A stretch of 53,258 nucleotides of DNA, from the NCBI GenBank assembly GCA_031973235.1, contig DALYDM010000003.1:1-53258 (forward strand), given 5' to 3'. Source of the DNA: JAGOQQ01 sp031973235 (GTDB lineage Bacteria > Patescibacteriota > Minisyncoccia > Phycocordibacterales > UBA9973). Under the pieces are notes generated by a model, which was given only the letters and a program-made list of their open reading frames with translations, did no database searches and was not told the DNA's origin. Made by a program: the position numbers and the translations under genes. Of the stretch, positions 8,407-15,864 are shown one piece after another (the first letter of the stretch is position 1; each line of letters opens with the position of its first letter).

Positions 8407-9750
8407 ATGAATAGAAACATACTTCAAGACATAAAACCACTTACGAGTACTGGAAAACGCGGTGCTATTACTGAGCTTAAATCAAGAGATGAGCTTATTC
8501 AGGAACGTCCACTGACTGAAGCACGTCCATCGCGAAATTCAATACCTCCAATTGATTCACGGATTGACTCGCGATATGAGAATGATCATGATGATACTCC
8601 TCACAAATCAAAAAAAGGAATATGGATTGTAACAATAATAGCGCTTATTGGGTTGTTTGTTGCAGTATCTTTTGTGTTTAAGGGAGCGACCGTAACTGTC
8701 ACACCAAAAAGTCAGCATGTTTCTATTGATGACACGTTTTCAGCAAAAAGTGGAGGTGGAGACGCAGATCTCACTTTTGATGTTGTAGAAATTTCGGAGG
8801 AAGTCTCAAGTGATGTAAATGCAACAGAAACAAAGGAAGTTTCAAAAAAAGCAGTCGGTAGTGTTGTACTCTACAACAAAACAACGTCACCACAAGCACT
8901 GAAAATCGATACTCGACTTGAAACAAAAGATGGAAAAATTTTTAAAACAAATAAGGCAATTACTGTCCCTGCCGCCAAAACAGTTTCTGGGAAGAGTACA
9001 CCAGGACAAATCGAAGTAGCAGTCACCGCAGATCAGCCTGGAGAAGAATACAATATTGGTCCTTCTGATTTTGTAATTTTTGGCTTTAAGGGTACATCAA
9101 AAGCAGACAAATTTTCAGCACAATCAAAATCAGCAATGACTGGGGGATTCAAAGGTATGGAGGCAAATATAGATGAAGAGCAACGTACGCAGTTGAAAGA
9201 AAAACTAACAGAGGAACTCAAATCTTCTTTGATGACAAAGGCAATTGCTCAAGTTCCAGCAGAGTTTATATATTATGACGATGGAGTCTTTTTCAAACCA
9301 GCAAACGCACTACTTGTCTCAAAAGTTGATGGTAAGGTAAAAGCGACACTTTCAGGTACGTTGTCAGTAATTTTATTTAATGAAGGGAAGCTTGCGAGAT
9401 ATTTAGCAAAAGAAAATGTATCTGGATACGATAATTCTGATATTGTTCTCCAGGGTGTAAAAGGCCTAGCATTTACTCTTAAAAACAAAGACACAATAAT
9501 TCCAAAAGATTCAAAAGACATAACATTTACTCTCTCAGGTGATGCTGATTTTGTATGGAGTGTCGATGTTGATAGTTTGAAGGATTCACTTGTTGGTAAA
9601 AAGAAAAAGGAATTTACTTCAATTCTCGGAACTTTTGGTGCAATTGATAGTGCTGAAGTGTCATTAAATCCACTTTGGATGTCATCATTTCCAACAAATA
9701 AAAATGACATTATGATCAAGCTAATTCCTATCAATCCAGAAAATAAGTAA
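8407..9750 (+). CDS. Baseplate J/gp47-like membrane-anchored protein
   Basis: The 447-residue protein has a charged cytoplasmic N-terminus (about 70 residues), one membrane helix at about residues 75-93 and a large external part. The external part contains stretches typical of CPR proteins annotated baseplate J/gp47 (GSVVLYNKTTSPQAL, a TVPAAKTVSG segment, PGEEYNIGPS, and a FGFKGT/MTGGFKG region). It probably sits in the envelope next to the PilM-like protein encoded just upstream. Its relation to phage baseplates is only at domain level; there is no other phage gene nearby. Structural or secretion role is inference. Confidence 0.75.
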   Translation: MNRNILQDIKPLTSTGKRGAITELKSRDELIQERPLTEARPSRNSIPPIDSRIDSRYENDHDDTPHKSKKGIWIVTIIALIGLFVAVSFVFKGATVTVTPKSQHVSIDDTFSAKSGGGDADLTFDVVEISEEVSSDVNATETKEVSKKAVGSVVLYNKTTSPQALKIDTRLETKDGKIFKTNKAITVPAAKTVSGKSTPGQIEVAVTADQPGEEYNIGPSDFVIFGFKGTSKADKFSAQSKSAMTGGFKGMEANIDEEQRTQLKEKLTEELKSSLMTKAIAQVPAEFIYYDDGVFFKPANALLVSKVDGKVKATLSGTLSVILFNEGKLARYLAKENVSGYDNSDIVLQGVKGLAFTLKNKDTIIPKDSKDITFTLSGDADFVWSVDVDSLKDSLVGKKKKEFTSILGTFGAIDSAEVSLNPLWMSSFPTNKNDIMIKLIPINPENK

Positions 9751-9753
9751 TAT

Positions 9754-9782
9754 TTGACCAAGCAAGATGATTCTGTTATTAT
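9754..9782 (+). promoter_or_regulatory. Promoter for infA
   Basis: TTGACC (9754-9759), 17-base spacer, TATTAT (9777-9782). The predicted start lies about 5 bases before the infA ATG at 9795. Confidence 0.6.
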
Positions 9783-9794
9783 CTTTATATATCA

Positions 9795-10016
9795 ATGAGT
9801 GAAAACAAAAACGAAAAATTAGCTACAGTGGAAGGTCACATCACCGAAGCACTTCCAAGCACTTTATTTAGAGTGGAACTTGCAGACGGAAAAGAAATAC
9901 TCGCGTACCTCTCTGGAAAAATGAGAATGAATCGAATCAAGGTTCTTGTTGGGGACAGGGTTGAGATTGTTGTAGACCCATATGGTGGAAAAGGACGTAT
10001 TGTGCGACGTGGCTAA
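9795..10016 (+). CDS. infA: Translation initiation factor IF-1
   Basis: 73-residue OB-fold protein that binds the ribosomal A site during initiation. Family segments ATVEGHITEALPSTLFRVEL, AYLSGKMRMNRI and GDRVEIVVDPY are all present and the length is normal. It has its own promoter and a nearly leaderless start, and sits ahead of the rpmJ-rpsM run, the usual order in bacteria. Confidence 0.97.
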   Translation: MSENKNEKLATVEGHITEALPSTLFRVELADGKEILAYLSGKMRMNRIKVLVGDRVEIVVDPYGGKGRIVRRG

Positions 10017-10025
10017 TAAGAGGGC

Positions 10026-10054
10026 TTGCATTATTTTTAATTTTAAGTTATTAT
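10026..10054 (+). promoter_or_regulatory. Promoter of the alpha-type ribosomal operon
   Basis: TTGCAT (10026-10031), 17-base spacer, TATTAT (10049-10054); predicted start near 10061. Confidence 0.55.
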
Positions 10055-10060
10055 CATTGG

Positions 10061-10140
10061 ACCGATTAGGTTGTGTATAGACACACTAAATTAAGGGACA
10101 TACTCCCTTGGTTTTATGTTGTATTCACAATAGATTAGTT
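10061..10140 (+). promoter_or_regulatory. Structured leader upstream of rpmJ
   Basis: About 80 non-coding bases between the predicted transcription start and rpmJ. Two hairpins can be drawn: GTGT/ACAC at 10073-10084 and AAGGGA/TCCCTT at 10093-10109. Most other genes here have almost no leader, so this one may serve autoregulation by a ribosomal protein such as S4, as is known for the E. coli alpha operon. That role is inference. Confidence 0.45.
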
Positions 10141-10251
10141 ATGAAAGTCAAAGCTTCAGTAAAAAAAATGTGTGAGAAATGCAAAATGGTCAAGCGAAAA
10201 GGCCATCTTCGTGTTATTTGTGAAAACCCTAAACATAAGCAAAAACAATAA
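10141..10251 (+). CDS. rpmJ: 50S ribosomal protein L36
   Basis: 36-residue protein with the zinc-binding Cys11, Cys14, Cys27 and His32 of the C+ form of L36 and the usual basic composition. It is too short for most gene callers. It lies 5 bases upstream of rpsM, the classical neighbour. Confidence 0.95.
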   Translation: MKVKASVKKMCEKCKMVKRKGHLRVICENPKHKQKQ

Positions 10252-10256
10252 TCATT

Positions 10257-10637
10257 ATGAGAATTCTAGGTATTACAATTCCAAACGAAAAGCGATTAGA
10301 TATCGGACTTACTGCACTTTATGGCATCGGAATCTCTCGAGCACGAAAGATTCTTGATCAAGTGAAGATTGAGCACACTCGAAAATCAAAGGACTTAACA
10401 CCAGATGAAGAAAATCAGATTCGAAAGGTGGTTGAAGAACTCAAGATAGAAGGTAACCTCAAGCGTGAAATTAGTGCAAATATCAAGCGCCTAAGAGACA
10501 TCAAGGCATATCGAGGTGTTCGACACATGAGAGGATTGCCAGTAAATGGTCAACGAACTAAAACAAATTCTCGAACAGTTCGAGGAAACGTTCGAAAGAC
10601 TATGGGAAGTGGACGACGAAAGGTTGAGAAGACATAA
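10257..10637 (+). CDS. rpsM: 30S ribosomal protein S13
   Basis: 126 residues, normal length. Family signatures include RILGITIPNEKRL, LYGIGISRARKIL with a helix-two-turns-helix, the conserved RHMRGLPVNGQRTKTNSRT and the basic C-terminal tail that contacts tRNA in the P site. No Shine-Dalgarno precedes the ATG; it starts 5 bases after rpmJ. Confidence 0.97.
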   Translation: MRILGITIPNEKRLDIGLTALYGIGISRARKILDQVKIEHTRKSKDLTPDEENQIRKVVEELKIEGNLKREISANIKRLRDIKAYRGVRHMRGLPVNGQRTKTNSRTVRGNVRKTMGSGRRKVEKT

Positions 10638-10674
10638 TCACACTATTTAATTTAAACTAAGATTTTTACGATCA

Positions 10675-11109
10675 ATGGGTAAGAAAAAAATCATAACTAA
10701 AGATGGAGCAGAAGAAACAGTTGCAAAAGCAGCACCTGTGTCTTCAAAGACTCCAAAAAAGAAGATTACAGCAGTAACTCTTCACATCGAAGCGACATTC
10801 AACAACACAAAAGCAGTTGTTGCAGATAAGGACGGAAACACACTTTTCTGGTCTTCAGCAGGGTCACTTGGATTTAAGGGTGCAAAAAAAGGTACTCCTT
10901 TTGCCGCCTCAAAAGTTGGTGAAGTCCTTGCAGAAAAAGCACAAGCACTTGGAATCAAGGAATTTGATGCAATTATTCGTGGAGTTGGTTCTGGACGTGA
11001 GCCAGTAATTCGAGGTTTTATGTCTCGAGGATTCGAACTTACAGGCGTGAAAGATATGACTCCTGTGCCTCACAACGGACCTAAGTCAAAGAAGCCACGA
11101 CGCGTATAA
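10675..11109 (+). CDS. rpsK: 30S ribosomal protein S11
   Basis: 144 residues: an about 28-residue Lys-rich N-terminal extension, then the S11 core (VTLHIEATFNNTKAVVADKDG, GSLGFKGAKKGTPFAA, VRG-like GVGSGREPVIRGF and the C-terminal DMTPVPHNGPKSKKPRRV). The core forms the platform wall at the mRNA exit. It lies 37 bases after rpsM in the conserved order. Confidence 0.97.
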   Translation: MGKKKIITKDGAEETVAKAAPVSSKTPKKKITAVTLHIEATFNNTKAVVADKDGNTLFWSSAGSLGFKGAKKGTPFAASKVGEVLAEKAQALGIKEFDAIIRGVGSGREPVIRGFMSRGFELTGVKDMTPVPHNGPKSKKPRRV

Positions 11110-11128
11110 CACTAATCTCATCACTATT

Positions 11129-11731
11129 ATGATACACGGACCAAAATATAAACTATGCCGACGACTTGGATCACATGTGTTTGAAAAATGTCAAACACAA
11201 AAATTCGTTCAGTCTGAAGCTAAAAAGGGAATGAAGAAAGGCAAGCGCCCAAAGGCACTTTCTGATTTCGGAACACAACTTCTTGAAAAGCAAAGAATTC
11301 GATTTTCATATGGAGTAAGTGAAAAGCAATTTTCAAATTACGTAAAGAAGGCAACTCAAGGTCAAGGTCAAGCTACAGAAAAGCTTTTCGAATCTCTTGA
11401 GACTCGATTGGACAATGTAGTCTACCGTCTCGGGCTTGCACACACACGAGCACTTGCTCGACAAGTTGTTTCTCATGGTCACATTACAGTAAATGGTGTG
11501 AAGACACGTGTTCCCTCATATCAAGTAAAGATTGGCGACAAGATCTCTGTCCGCGAAGGAAGTAAGAAATCAACACTTTTCAATAGTCTCGAAACAAAGT
11601 TGAAAGATTATACATGGCCGAATTGGCTTAAGTTTGATATTGCCAAGGGTGAGGCAGTTGTCGAAGGAAAGCCACGAAATGCAGATGGTGTGCTTAATTT
11701 TAACACTGTGCTTGAGTACTATAGTCGCTAG
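11129..11731 (+). CDS. rpsD: 30S ribosomal protein S4
   Basis: 200 residues, normal length. N-terminal S4 segment, then the RNA-binding S4 domain around residues 90-155 (LETRLDNVVYRLGLAHTRALARQVVSHGHI, read in parts). S4 is a primary 16S rRNA binder and in many bacteria the repressor of the alpha operon, which makes the structured leader before rpmJ a candidate target. Confidence 0.97.
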   Translation: MIHGPKYKLCRRLGSHVFEKCQTQKFVQSEAKKGMKKGKRPKALSDFGTQLLEKQRIRFSYGVSEKQFSNYVKKATQGQGQATEKLFESLETRLDNVVYRLGLAHTRALARQVVSHGHITVNGVKTRVPSYQVKIGDKISVREGSKKSTLFNSLETKLKDYTWPNWLKFDIAKGEAVVEGKPRNADGVLNFNTVLEYYSR

Positions 11732-11775
11732 TCTCGGCTCAGTCCGCCCATTTATTAAGCGTGTAGCAACATATT

Positions 11776-12738
11776 ATGTCTGACTATAAAATAATTTTAC
11801 CATCAAAACCTAGAATTGTTCTTGAAGAAGGAACAAAAGGTGTATATGAAATAGACGGTCTTTACCCAGGGTATGGTCATACTCTTGGTAATTCTCTTAG
11901 ACGTATTATCCTTTCATCACTTCCCGGAGCAGCAATTACTCTTGTGAAGATTGACGGAGTATCACATGAATTCTCAGTGATGGATGGAGTAAAGGAAGAT
12001 GTTATTACAATCTTGCTCAACCTCAAAAAAGTACGATTTAAAGTAAGTTCAGATGAACCACAAATCGTATCACTTTCAATAAAAGGACCAAAGTCAGTTA
12101 CTGCAGGCGATATTAAGGCAGGTGGACAAGTAGAAGTTCTTAATCCAGATCTTCATATTGCAGAAATTACAGCAAAAGTTTCATTGGATATTGAAATGAC
12201 AATCGAAAAAGGACTCGGGTTTGTATCAAAAGATATTCACCAAAAGAGCAAAGTAGATGTTGGAACAATTGCTCTTGATGCAATTTTCTCACCAGTGCGA
12301 CGAGTACATTACGAAGTAGAAAACATGCGTGTTGGAGACAAGACAAACCACAATCGTCTCCGAATCGGTATCGAAACAGATGGTACTATCGATCCACGAG
12401 AAGCTCTAGAGCGTTCAATTTCAATAATGATTGAACAACTCCAAGCTGTAGTAGACTTCAAGCCTACTCATGTCCCAGCTGAAGTGAGTTCAGATAAAGA
12501 GGTTGCAGAGGAAAAGGAGTCAAAGGAGGATATGTCAGACGCAATGAAGACTCGCATTGACACACTCGATCTCTCAACACGAACGATGAATGCGCTTCAA
12601 GCAGCAAACATTCGAACAGTTGGTGGAATCGCACGAAAAAAAGTTGAAGATCTTCTAGAAATAGATGGAATCGGAGACAAAGGTATCGAAGAAATTAAAG
12701 ACGTGCTCAAAAACTTCGGTATCTCACTAAAAGATTAA
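11776..12738 (+). CDS. rpoA: DNA-directed RNA polymerase subunit alpha
   Basis: 320 residues. The N-terminal dimerisation domain shows GYGHTLGNSLRRIILSSLPG and the DGV...EF loop; the C-terminal domain (about residues 255-320) keeps the helix-hairpin-helix-like LDLSTRTMNALQAANI and DLLEIDGIGDKGIEEI region that binds UP elements and activators. A Lys/Glu-rich linker joins them. The position between rpsD and rplQ is canonical. Confidence 0.97.
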   Translation: MSDYKIILPSKPRIVLEEGTKGVYEIDGLYPGYGHTLGNSLRRIILSSLPGAAITLVKIDGVSHEFSVMDGVKEDVITILLNLKKVRFKVSSDEPQIVSLSIKGPKSVTAGDIKAGGQVEVLNPDLHIAEITAKVSLDIEMTIEKGLGFVSKDIHQKSKVDVGTIALDAIFSPVRRVHYEVENMRVGDKTNHNRLRIGIETDGTIDPREALERSISIMIEQLQAVVDFKPTHVPAEVSSDKEVAEEKESKEDMSDAMKTRIDTLDLSTRTMNALQAANIRTVGGIARKKVEDLLEIDGIGDKGIEEIKDVLKNFGISLKD

Positions 12739-12760
12739 TTATTAAATAAGCACGAGATAT

Positions 12761-13114
12761 ATGAGACATCATAATTCAGTTAGAAAATTTGGAAGAACAT
12801 CAAATGGACGACGAGCTCTATTGAAATCACTCGCTCTCGCGCTTATTAATCATGGCCGAATCGAGACAACAGAAGCAAAAGCAAAAGAACTCCGTCCATA
12901 TGTAGAAAAGCTCGTTACAAAGGCAAAAGATACCTCAATTGCATCAAAACGATTGGTTGTATCTCGCCTTATGAACAGAAAAGAGGAGTCAAAGAAGCTT
13001 TTTGATGAAATCGCTCCAAAATATAAAGATCAAAAGGGTGGCTACACACGTATTATGAAGCTTCCTCAAAGACAAGGTGACGCAGCAAAAATGGCACTAA
13101 TAGAATTTGTATAA
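12761..13114 (+). CDS. rplQ: 50S ribosomal protein L17
   Basis: 117 residues. The MRHHNSVRKFGRTSNGRRALL start and the RIETTEAKAKELRPYVEKLVT segment identify L17 at the peptide exit tunnel. Normal length; immediately downstream of rpoA as usual. Confidence 0.97.
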   Translation: MRHHNSVRKFGRTSNGRRALLKSLALALINHGRIETTEAKAKELRPYVEKLVTKAKDTSIASKRLVVSRLMNRKEESKKLFDEIAPKYKDQKGGYTRIMKLPQRQGDAAKMALIEFV

Positions 13115-13148
13115 TTTGCAAAAGTATAGTAAGGTAATACAACGAATC

Positions 13149-13493
13149 ATGAAATACACAATAGACGCAACTGAAAAAGCAATCGGACGAACCGCAAGTG
13201 AAGTGGCTACTTTGCTCATGGGTAAAAACGATGCAAACTTTGTAAAAAACAAGGTTTCTGAAAACAAGGTTGAAATCATCAATGCAAGTAAAGCAAAGAT
13301 GTCAGAAAAAAAGGGAAAAACTGTATTTCATGAGACTTACTCAGGATATCCAGGAGGACTCAAAATCAAGTCAAACGAACAAATTGCATCAAAGAAAGGA
13401 TTTGCAGAATTGTTCAGACTTGCGGTATACGGAATGCTTCCAGGAAACAAGCTACGACCTAAGATGATGAAAAACCTAACTATCAAAGAATAA
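13149..13493 (+). CDS. rplM: 50S ribosomal protein L13 (short)
   Basis: The start at 13149 gives 114 residues (MKYTIDATEKAIGRTASEVA...). An in-frame ATG at 13107 overlaps rplQ and is unlikely. Conserved VAxLLMGK and HETYSGYPGGLK and the C-terminal AVYGMLPGNKLRPKMMKNL are present. The usual length is about 140, so N-terminal and C-terminal segments are trimmed. It is followed by rpsI after one base. Confidence 0.95.
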   Translation: MKYTIDATEKAIGRTASEVATLLMGKNDANFVKNKVSENKVEIINASKAKMSEKKGKTVFHETYSGYPGGLKIKSNEQIASKKGFAELFRLAVYGMLPGNKLRPKMMKNLTIKE

Positions 13494-13494
13494 T

Positions 13495-13905
13495 ATGGAA
13501 GCAACAAAATCATCAAAAAAATATATTGAAAAAGTAGGACGACGTAAGACTTCAACAGCTCGCGTACGAATACTCGAAGCAACAAAGTCATCTTTGGTTG
13601 TGAACGAAAAAGAAGGAGAAAAGTACTTCATGACAAAAGAACTCCTTTCTATTGTTAACGCTCCATTTGCTGATACTGATCTTCCAAAGAAGTTCGCAGT
13701 CACAGTGAAGGTTATAGGCGGAGGGATTCACTCACAAGCTGAAGCAGTTCGACACGGACTTGCTCGAGCGCTTAGTGAATATAACGATGAACTTCGAACT
13801 CCTCTTAAGAAAGCTGGTTTTCTAAAGAGAGATCCACGAATGAAAGAACGACGAAAGTTCGGTCTCAAGAAAGCTCGAAAATCTCCACAGTGGTCAAAAC
13901 GTTAG
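13495..13905 (+). CDS. rpsI: 30S ribosomal protein S9
   Basis: 136 residues ending in the conserved basic tail (FGLKKARKSPQWSKR) that reaches the P-site tRNA. Core segments VGRRKTSTARVRI and VIGGGIHSQAEAVRHGLARAL are clear. The ATG follows the rplM stop by one base, so the two are translated together. Confidence 0.97.
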   Translation: MEATKSSKKYIEKVGRRKTSTARVRILEATKSSLVVNEKEGEKYFMTKELLSIVNAPFADTDLPKKFAVTVKVIGGGIHSQAEAVRHGLARALSEYNDELRTPLKKAGFLKRDPRMKERRKFGLKKARKSPQWSKR

Positions 13906-13944
13906 TCGCAGAATTTATGCAAAAAACGCGGACTGTACGCGGAA

Positions 13945-13976
13945 ACAAAAAACACTCGAAAGGGTGTTTTTTGTTT
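13945..13976 (+). terminator. Terminator of the ribosomal operon
   Basis: An 11-base stem (ACAAAAAACAC with GTGTTTTTTGT at 13964-13974), extended by a C-G and a wobble pair, around a GAAA loop. Confidence 0.8.
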
Positions 13977-13978
13977 TA

Positions 13979-14006
13979 TTGAAAAACTATGATTATTGAG
14001 TATAAT
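13979..14006 (+). promoter_or_regulatory. Strong promoter for grpE
   Basis: TTGAAA (13979-13984), 16-base spacer, TATAAT (14001-14006). The -10 ends 10 bases before the ATG at 14017, so the messenger has almost no leader. Confidence 0.7.
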
Positions 14007-14016
14007 GATGATACTT

Positions 14017-14628
14017 ATGAACAAAGATGACGAAATCAAAGACATAAATAATGAGTTACAAGAGCAAGAAGTAATTTCTGAAACACCTCACGAAGAAGAT
14101 GATATTGTCGAGTTTGTTTACAATGAAGATGGAGAGGAAGATTTGAAAGCGACATTAAAGAAACTTCGCAAAGATCTCAAAGAAGCTCGCAAAGAGAAAG
14201 CCGAGTATCTTGATGGATGGCAAAGAGCAAAAGCAGATTATCAGAATTACAAGAATGCTGAAGGTGAAAGAGTGATTTCATATATTGCAAACGCAAAAGA
14301 GCGCATGATTGAGTCGCTTTTGCCAGCGCTTGATAGTTTTGATATGGCAATGATGAACAAAGAAGCATGGGAAAAAGTTGATGCAAATTGGCGTACTGGA
14401 GTGGAGTATATTTACAATCAATTTCTGACATCATTGTCGGACAATGGAGTAAGTACAATCGACAAACTAGATGCACCATTTGATCCAAATCTGCATCAAT
14501 CAATTGAGACACTAGACACTGACGATGAATCAAAAGATCATACAATTGCTCGAATTATCCAAAAAGGATACAAAATGGGTGAGCGCATAATTCGTCCAGC
14601 AAGAGTGGCTGTGTATGTCAAAAAATAA
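14017..14628 (+). CDS. grpE: Nucleotide exchange factor GrpE
   Basis: Co-chaperone that releases ADP from DnaK. The 203 residues contain an acidic N-terminus, a long coiled coil (about residues 50-100, with WQRAKADYQNYKN) and the beta wing ending RIIQKGYKMGERIIRPARVAVY. The ATG at 14017 is preferred: earlier in-frame starts (TTG 13996, ATG 14005 and 14008) overlap or touch the -10 box. The stop overlaps the ATG of the SET-domain gene by one base (TAATG), implying translational coupling. dnaK lies 1.2 kb downstream. Confidence 0.95.
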   Translation: MNKDDEIKDINNELQEQEVISETPHEEDDIVEFVYNEDGEEDLKATLKKLRKDLKEARKEKAEYLDGWQRAKADYQNYKNAEGERVISYIANAKERMIESLLPALDSFDMAMMNKEAWEKVDANWRTGVEYIYNQFLTSLSDNGVSTIDKLDAPFDPNLHQSIETLDTDDESKDHTIARIIQKGYKMGERIIRPARVAVYVKK

Positions 14629-15101
14629 TGCTACGTATCAAGAAATCACGAAATGGTAAAGGAATCTTCACTACTACCAGTATTGCAAAGAATGCGTATG
14701 TTTTTGAAGTCACTGGTGCCAAAACACATTTTGAAAAGCTTTTAGAAATAGGAGGTGATATTCTCAATAATTCATTTCGATATAGTTTAAATTATTATAT
14801 TTCTCCCTCTGCGAAAGATATTGCATACTACATCAATCACTCATGTGAGCCAAATGTGAAATTGGTGCGAAGTAAGAATAGTCTGAAATTTGTGGCACTT
14901 CGAGATATTGATAAAGGAGAAGAGATTGTATTTGATTATTCTACTACTCTTGCAAAAGATGATATTTGGACAATGAAATGCAATTGCGGCACGATAAGTT
15001 GCAGAAAAAATATCAAGAGATGGGACAATCTTCCCAAAAAAGTCCTTACTTTGTATCTCAAAGAAAAATTGATTCCAGGATACATCATCAAACTCGGATA
15101 A
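14628..15101 (+). CDS. SET-domain protein (lysine methyltransferase-like)
   Basis: 157 residues, essentially a bare SET plus post-SET module. The N-terminal KSRNGKGIFTTTSIAKNAYVFE resembles the start of a SET fold. The catalytic knot is visible as YINHSCEPNVKL and EEIVFDYSTT, and a post-SET zinc cluster CNCGTISCR follows. The substrate is unknown; a bacterial SET enzyme could methylate lysines in ribosomal, nucleoid or chaperone proteins. Translational coupling to grpE is unusual and may mean the chaperone system or its clients are targets, but this is inference. A bidirectional terminator separates it from the convergent regulator gene. Confidence 0.85.
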   Translation: MLRIKKSRNGKGIFTTTSIAKNAYVFEVTGAKTHFEKLLEIGGDILNNSFRYSLNYYISPSAKDIAYYINHSCEPNVKLVRSKNSLKFVALRDIDKGEEIVFDYSTTLAKDDIWTMKCNCGTISCRKNIKRWDNLPKKVLTLYLKEKLIPGYIIKLG

Positions 15102-15114
15102 TCTAATCCAAGTC

Positions 15115-15158
15115 AAAAATTACGCATTTTATGCTATAGCGTAAAATGCGTAATTTTT
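15115..15158. terminator. Bidirectional terminator between convergent genes
   Basis: A perfect 17-base stem (15115-15131 with 15142-15158) with a 10-base loop; A-run on the left and T-run on the right serve both converging genes. Confidence 0.85.
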
Positions 15159-15176
15159 AATATTGTTTGCGCCTTA

Positions 15177-15728
15177 TTATTTCCCAAACAATTCAAATAA
15201 ACTCACTTTTGTTTCTTCGTCCACCTTGTCAGTTACGAAAATTATCATCTCATTTGTAAATCCGAGATCTTTTTTAATATTAGTGAAGAGGTGTTCATAT
15301 GGAAAAGGGGAAATCCATGCACTATTTTTCAAACACACAAATCCCGCTTTTTTGAGTAGATACCGCACTGCTTCGCGTTCACTTTTTCGCTCTTCGGGGA
15401 TATCAATCAAGATGATCCTCCAAAATCCATCCCACTTTGTAGAAACTAGTGCTCCTTCAGCTTCAAGAGTAATACTGTGAAGCTTATTTCGCCCGTCTTG
15501 TGTCATTCGGGCATATTCTTGATTGTCAGACTTGAGAATCTCTACCATTCCAGATTCAACAAGGTTCTTAATTGACCGAGAGATGGCATATTCAGGCTTT
15601 GTACTTGATATATCAAAATCCTCTAAAATTACCTCTTTAACCTCATTTTTGAGCTCTATAATAGGTAATACAGCCCTTTTTTGGAGGGTTTTTAGGACTG
15701 CTTTGTTGATTTGAGGTTTCTTGGGCAT
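15177..15728 (-). CDS. PaaX-like regulator with Cas2-like fold
   Basis: 183 residues. The N-terminal about 90 residues look like a winged helix (AISRSIKNLVESGMVEIL..., YARMTQDGRNKL), and the C-terminal part (WDGFWRIILIDIPEERKSEREAVRYLLKKAG, read in parts, then NSAWISPFPYE) matches the ferredoxin-like Cas2/PaaX C-terminal module. It is therefore probably a transcriptional regulator; such genes are often mislabelled as Cas2 in CPR genomes. No CRISPR array or cas gene is in the window. It is transcribed divergently from dnaK with about 135 bases between the starts and could regulate it. Confidence 0.75.
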   Translation of the reverse strand: MPKKPQINKAVLKTLQKRAVLPIIELKNEVKEVILEDFDISSTKPEYAISRSIKNLVESGMVEILKSDNQEYARMTQDGRNKLHSITLEAEGALVSTKWDGFWRIILIDIPEERKSEREAVRYLLKKAGFVCLKNSAWISPFPYEHLFTNIKKDLGFTNEMIIFVTDKVDEETKVSLFELFGK

Positions 15729-15781
15729 AAATAATATTTGTACTTACAATTTAGCACTTTTCCACATATTTGCAAGAATTC

Positions 15782-15825
15782 AGTGGTCACGAAATACTTG
15801 TCAAAATCGTAAATATGAATATAAT
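15782..15825 (+). promoter_or_regulatory. dnaK promoter with upstream palindromic site
   Basis: TTGTCA (15798-15803), 16-base spacer, TATAAT (15820-15825); leader about 33 bases. Just upstream of the -35, at 15784-15791, lies the palindrome-like GTGGTCAC-type core followed by GAAA. The same core (as GTGACCAC) occurs upstream of the dnaJ promoter, so it is a candidate heat-shock operator or activator site. Confidence 0.6.
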
Positions 15826-15864
15826 GGGTACATAGTTATAAATCATTAATATATTATAAACATT

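Noticed and set aside
8407..9750. Phage-tail-like contractile system
   Set aside because: Only one protein with baseplate-J-like repeats and a PilM-like partner are present; no sheath, tube or other baseplate genes.
15177..15728. Call as CRISPR-associated Cas2
   Set aside because: The winged-helix N-terminal half and absence of cas genes or repeats point to a PaaX-like regulator with a Cas2-like fold.
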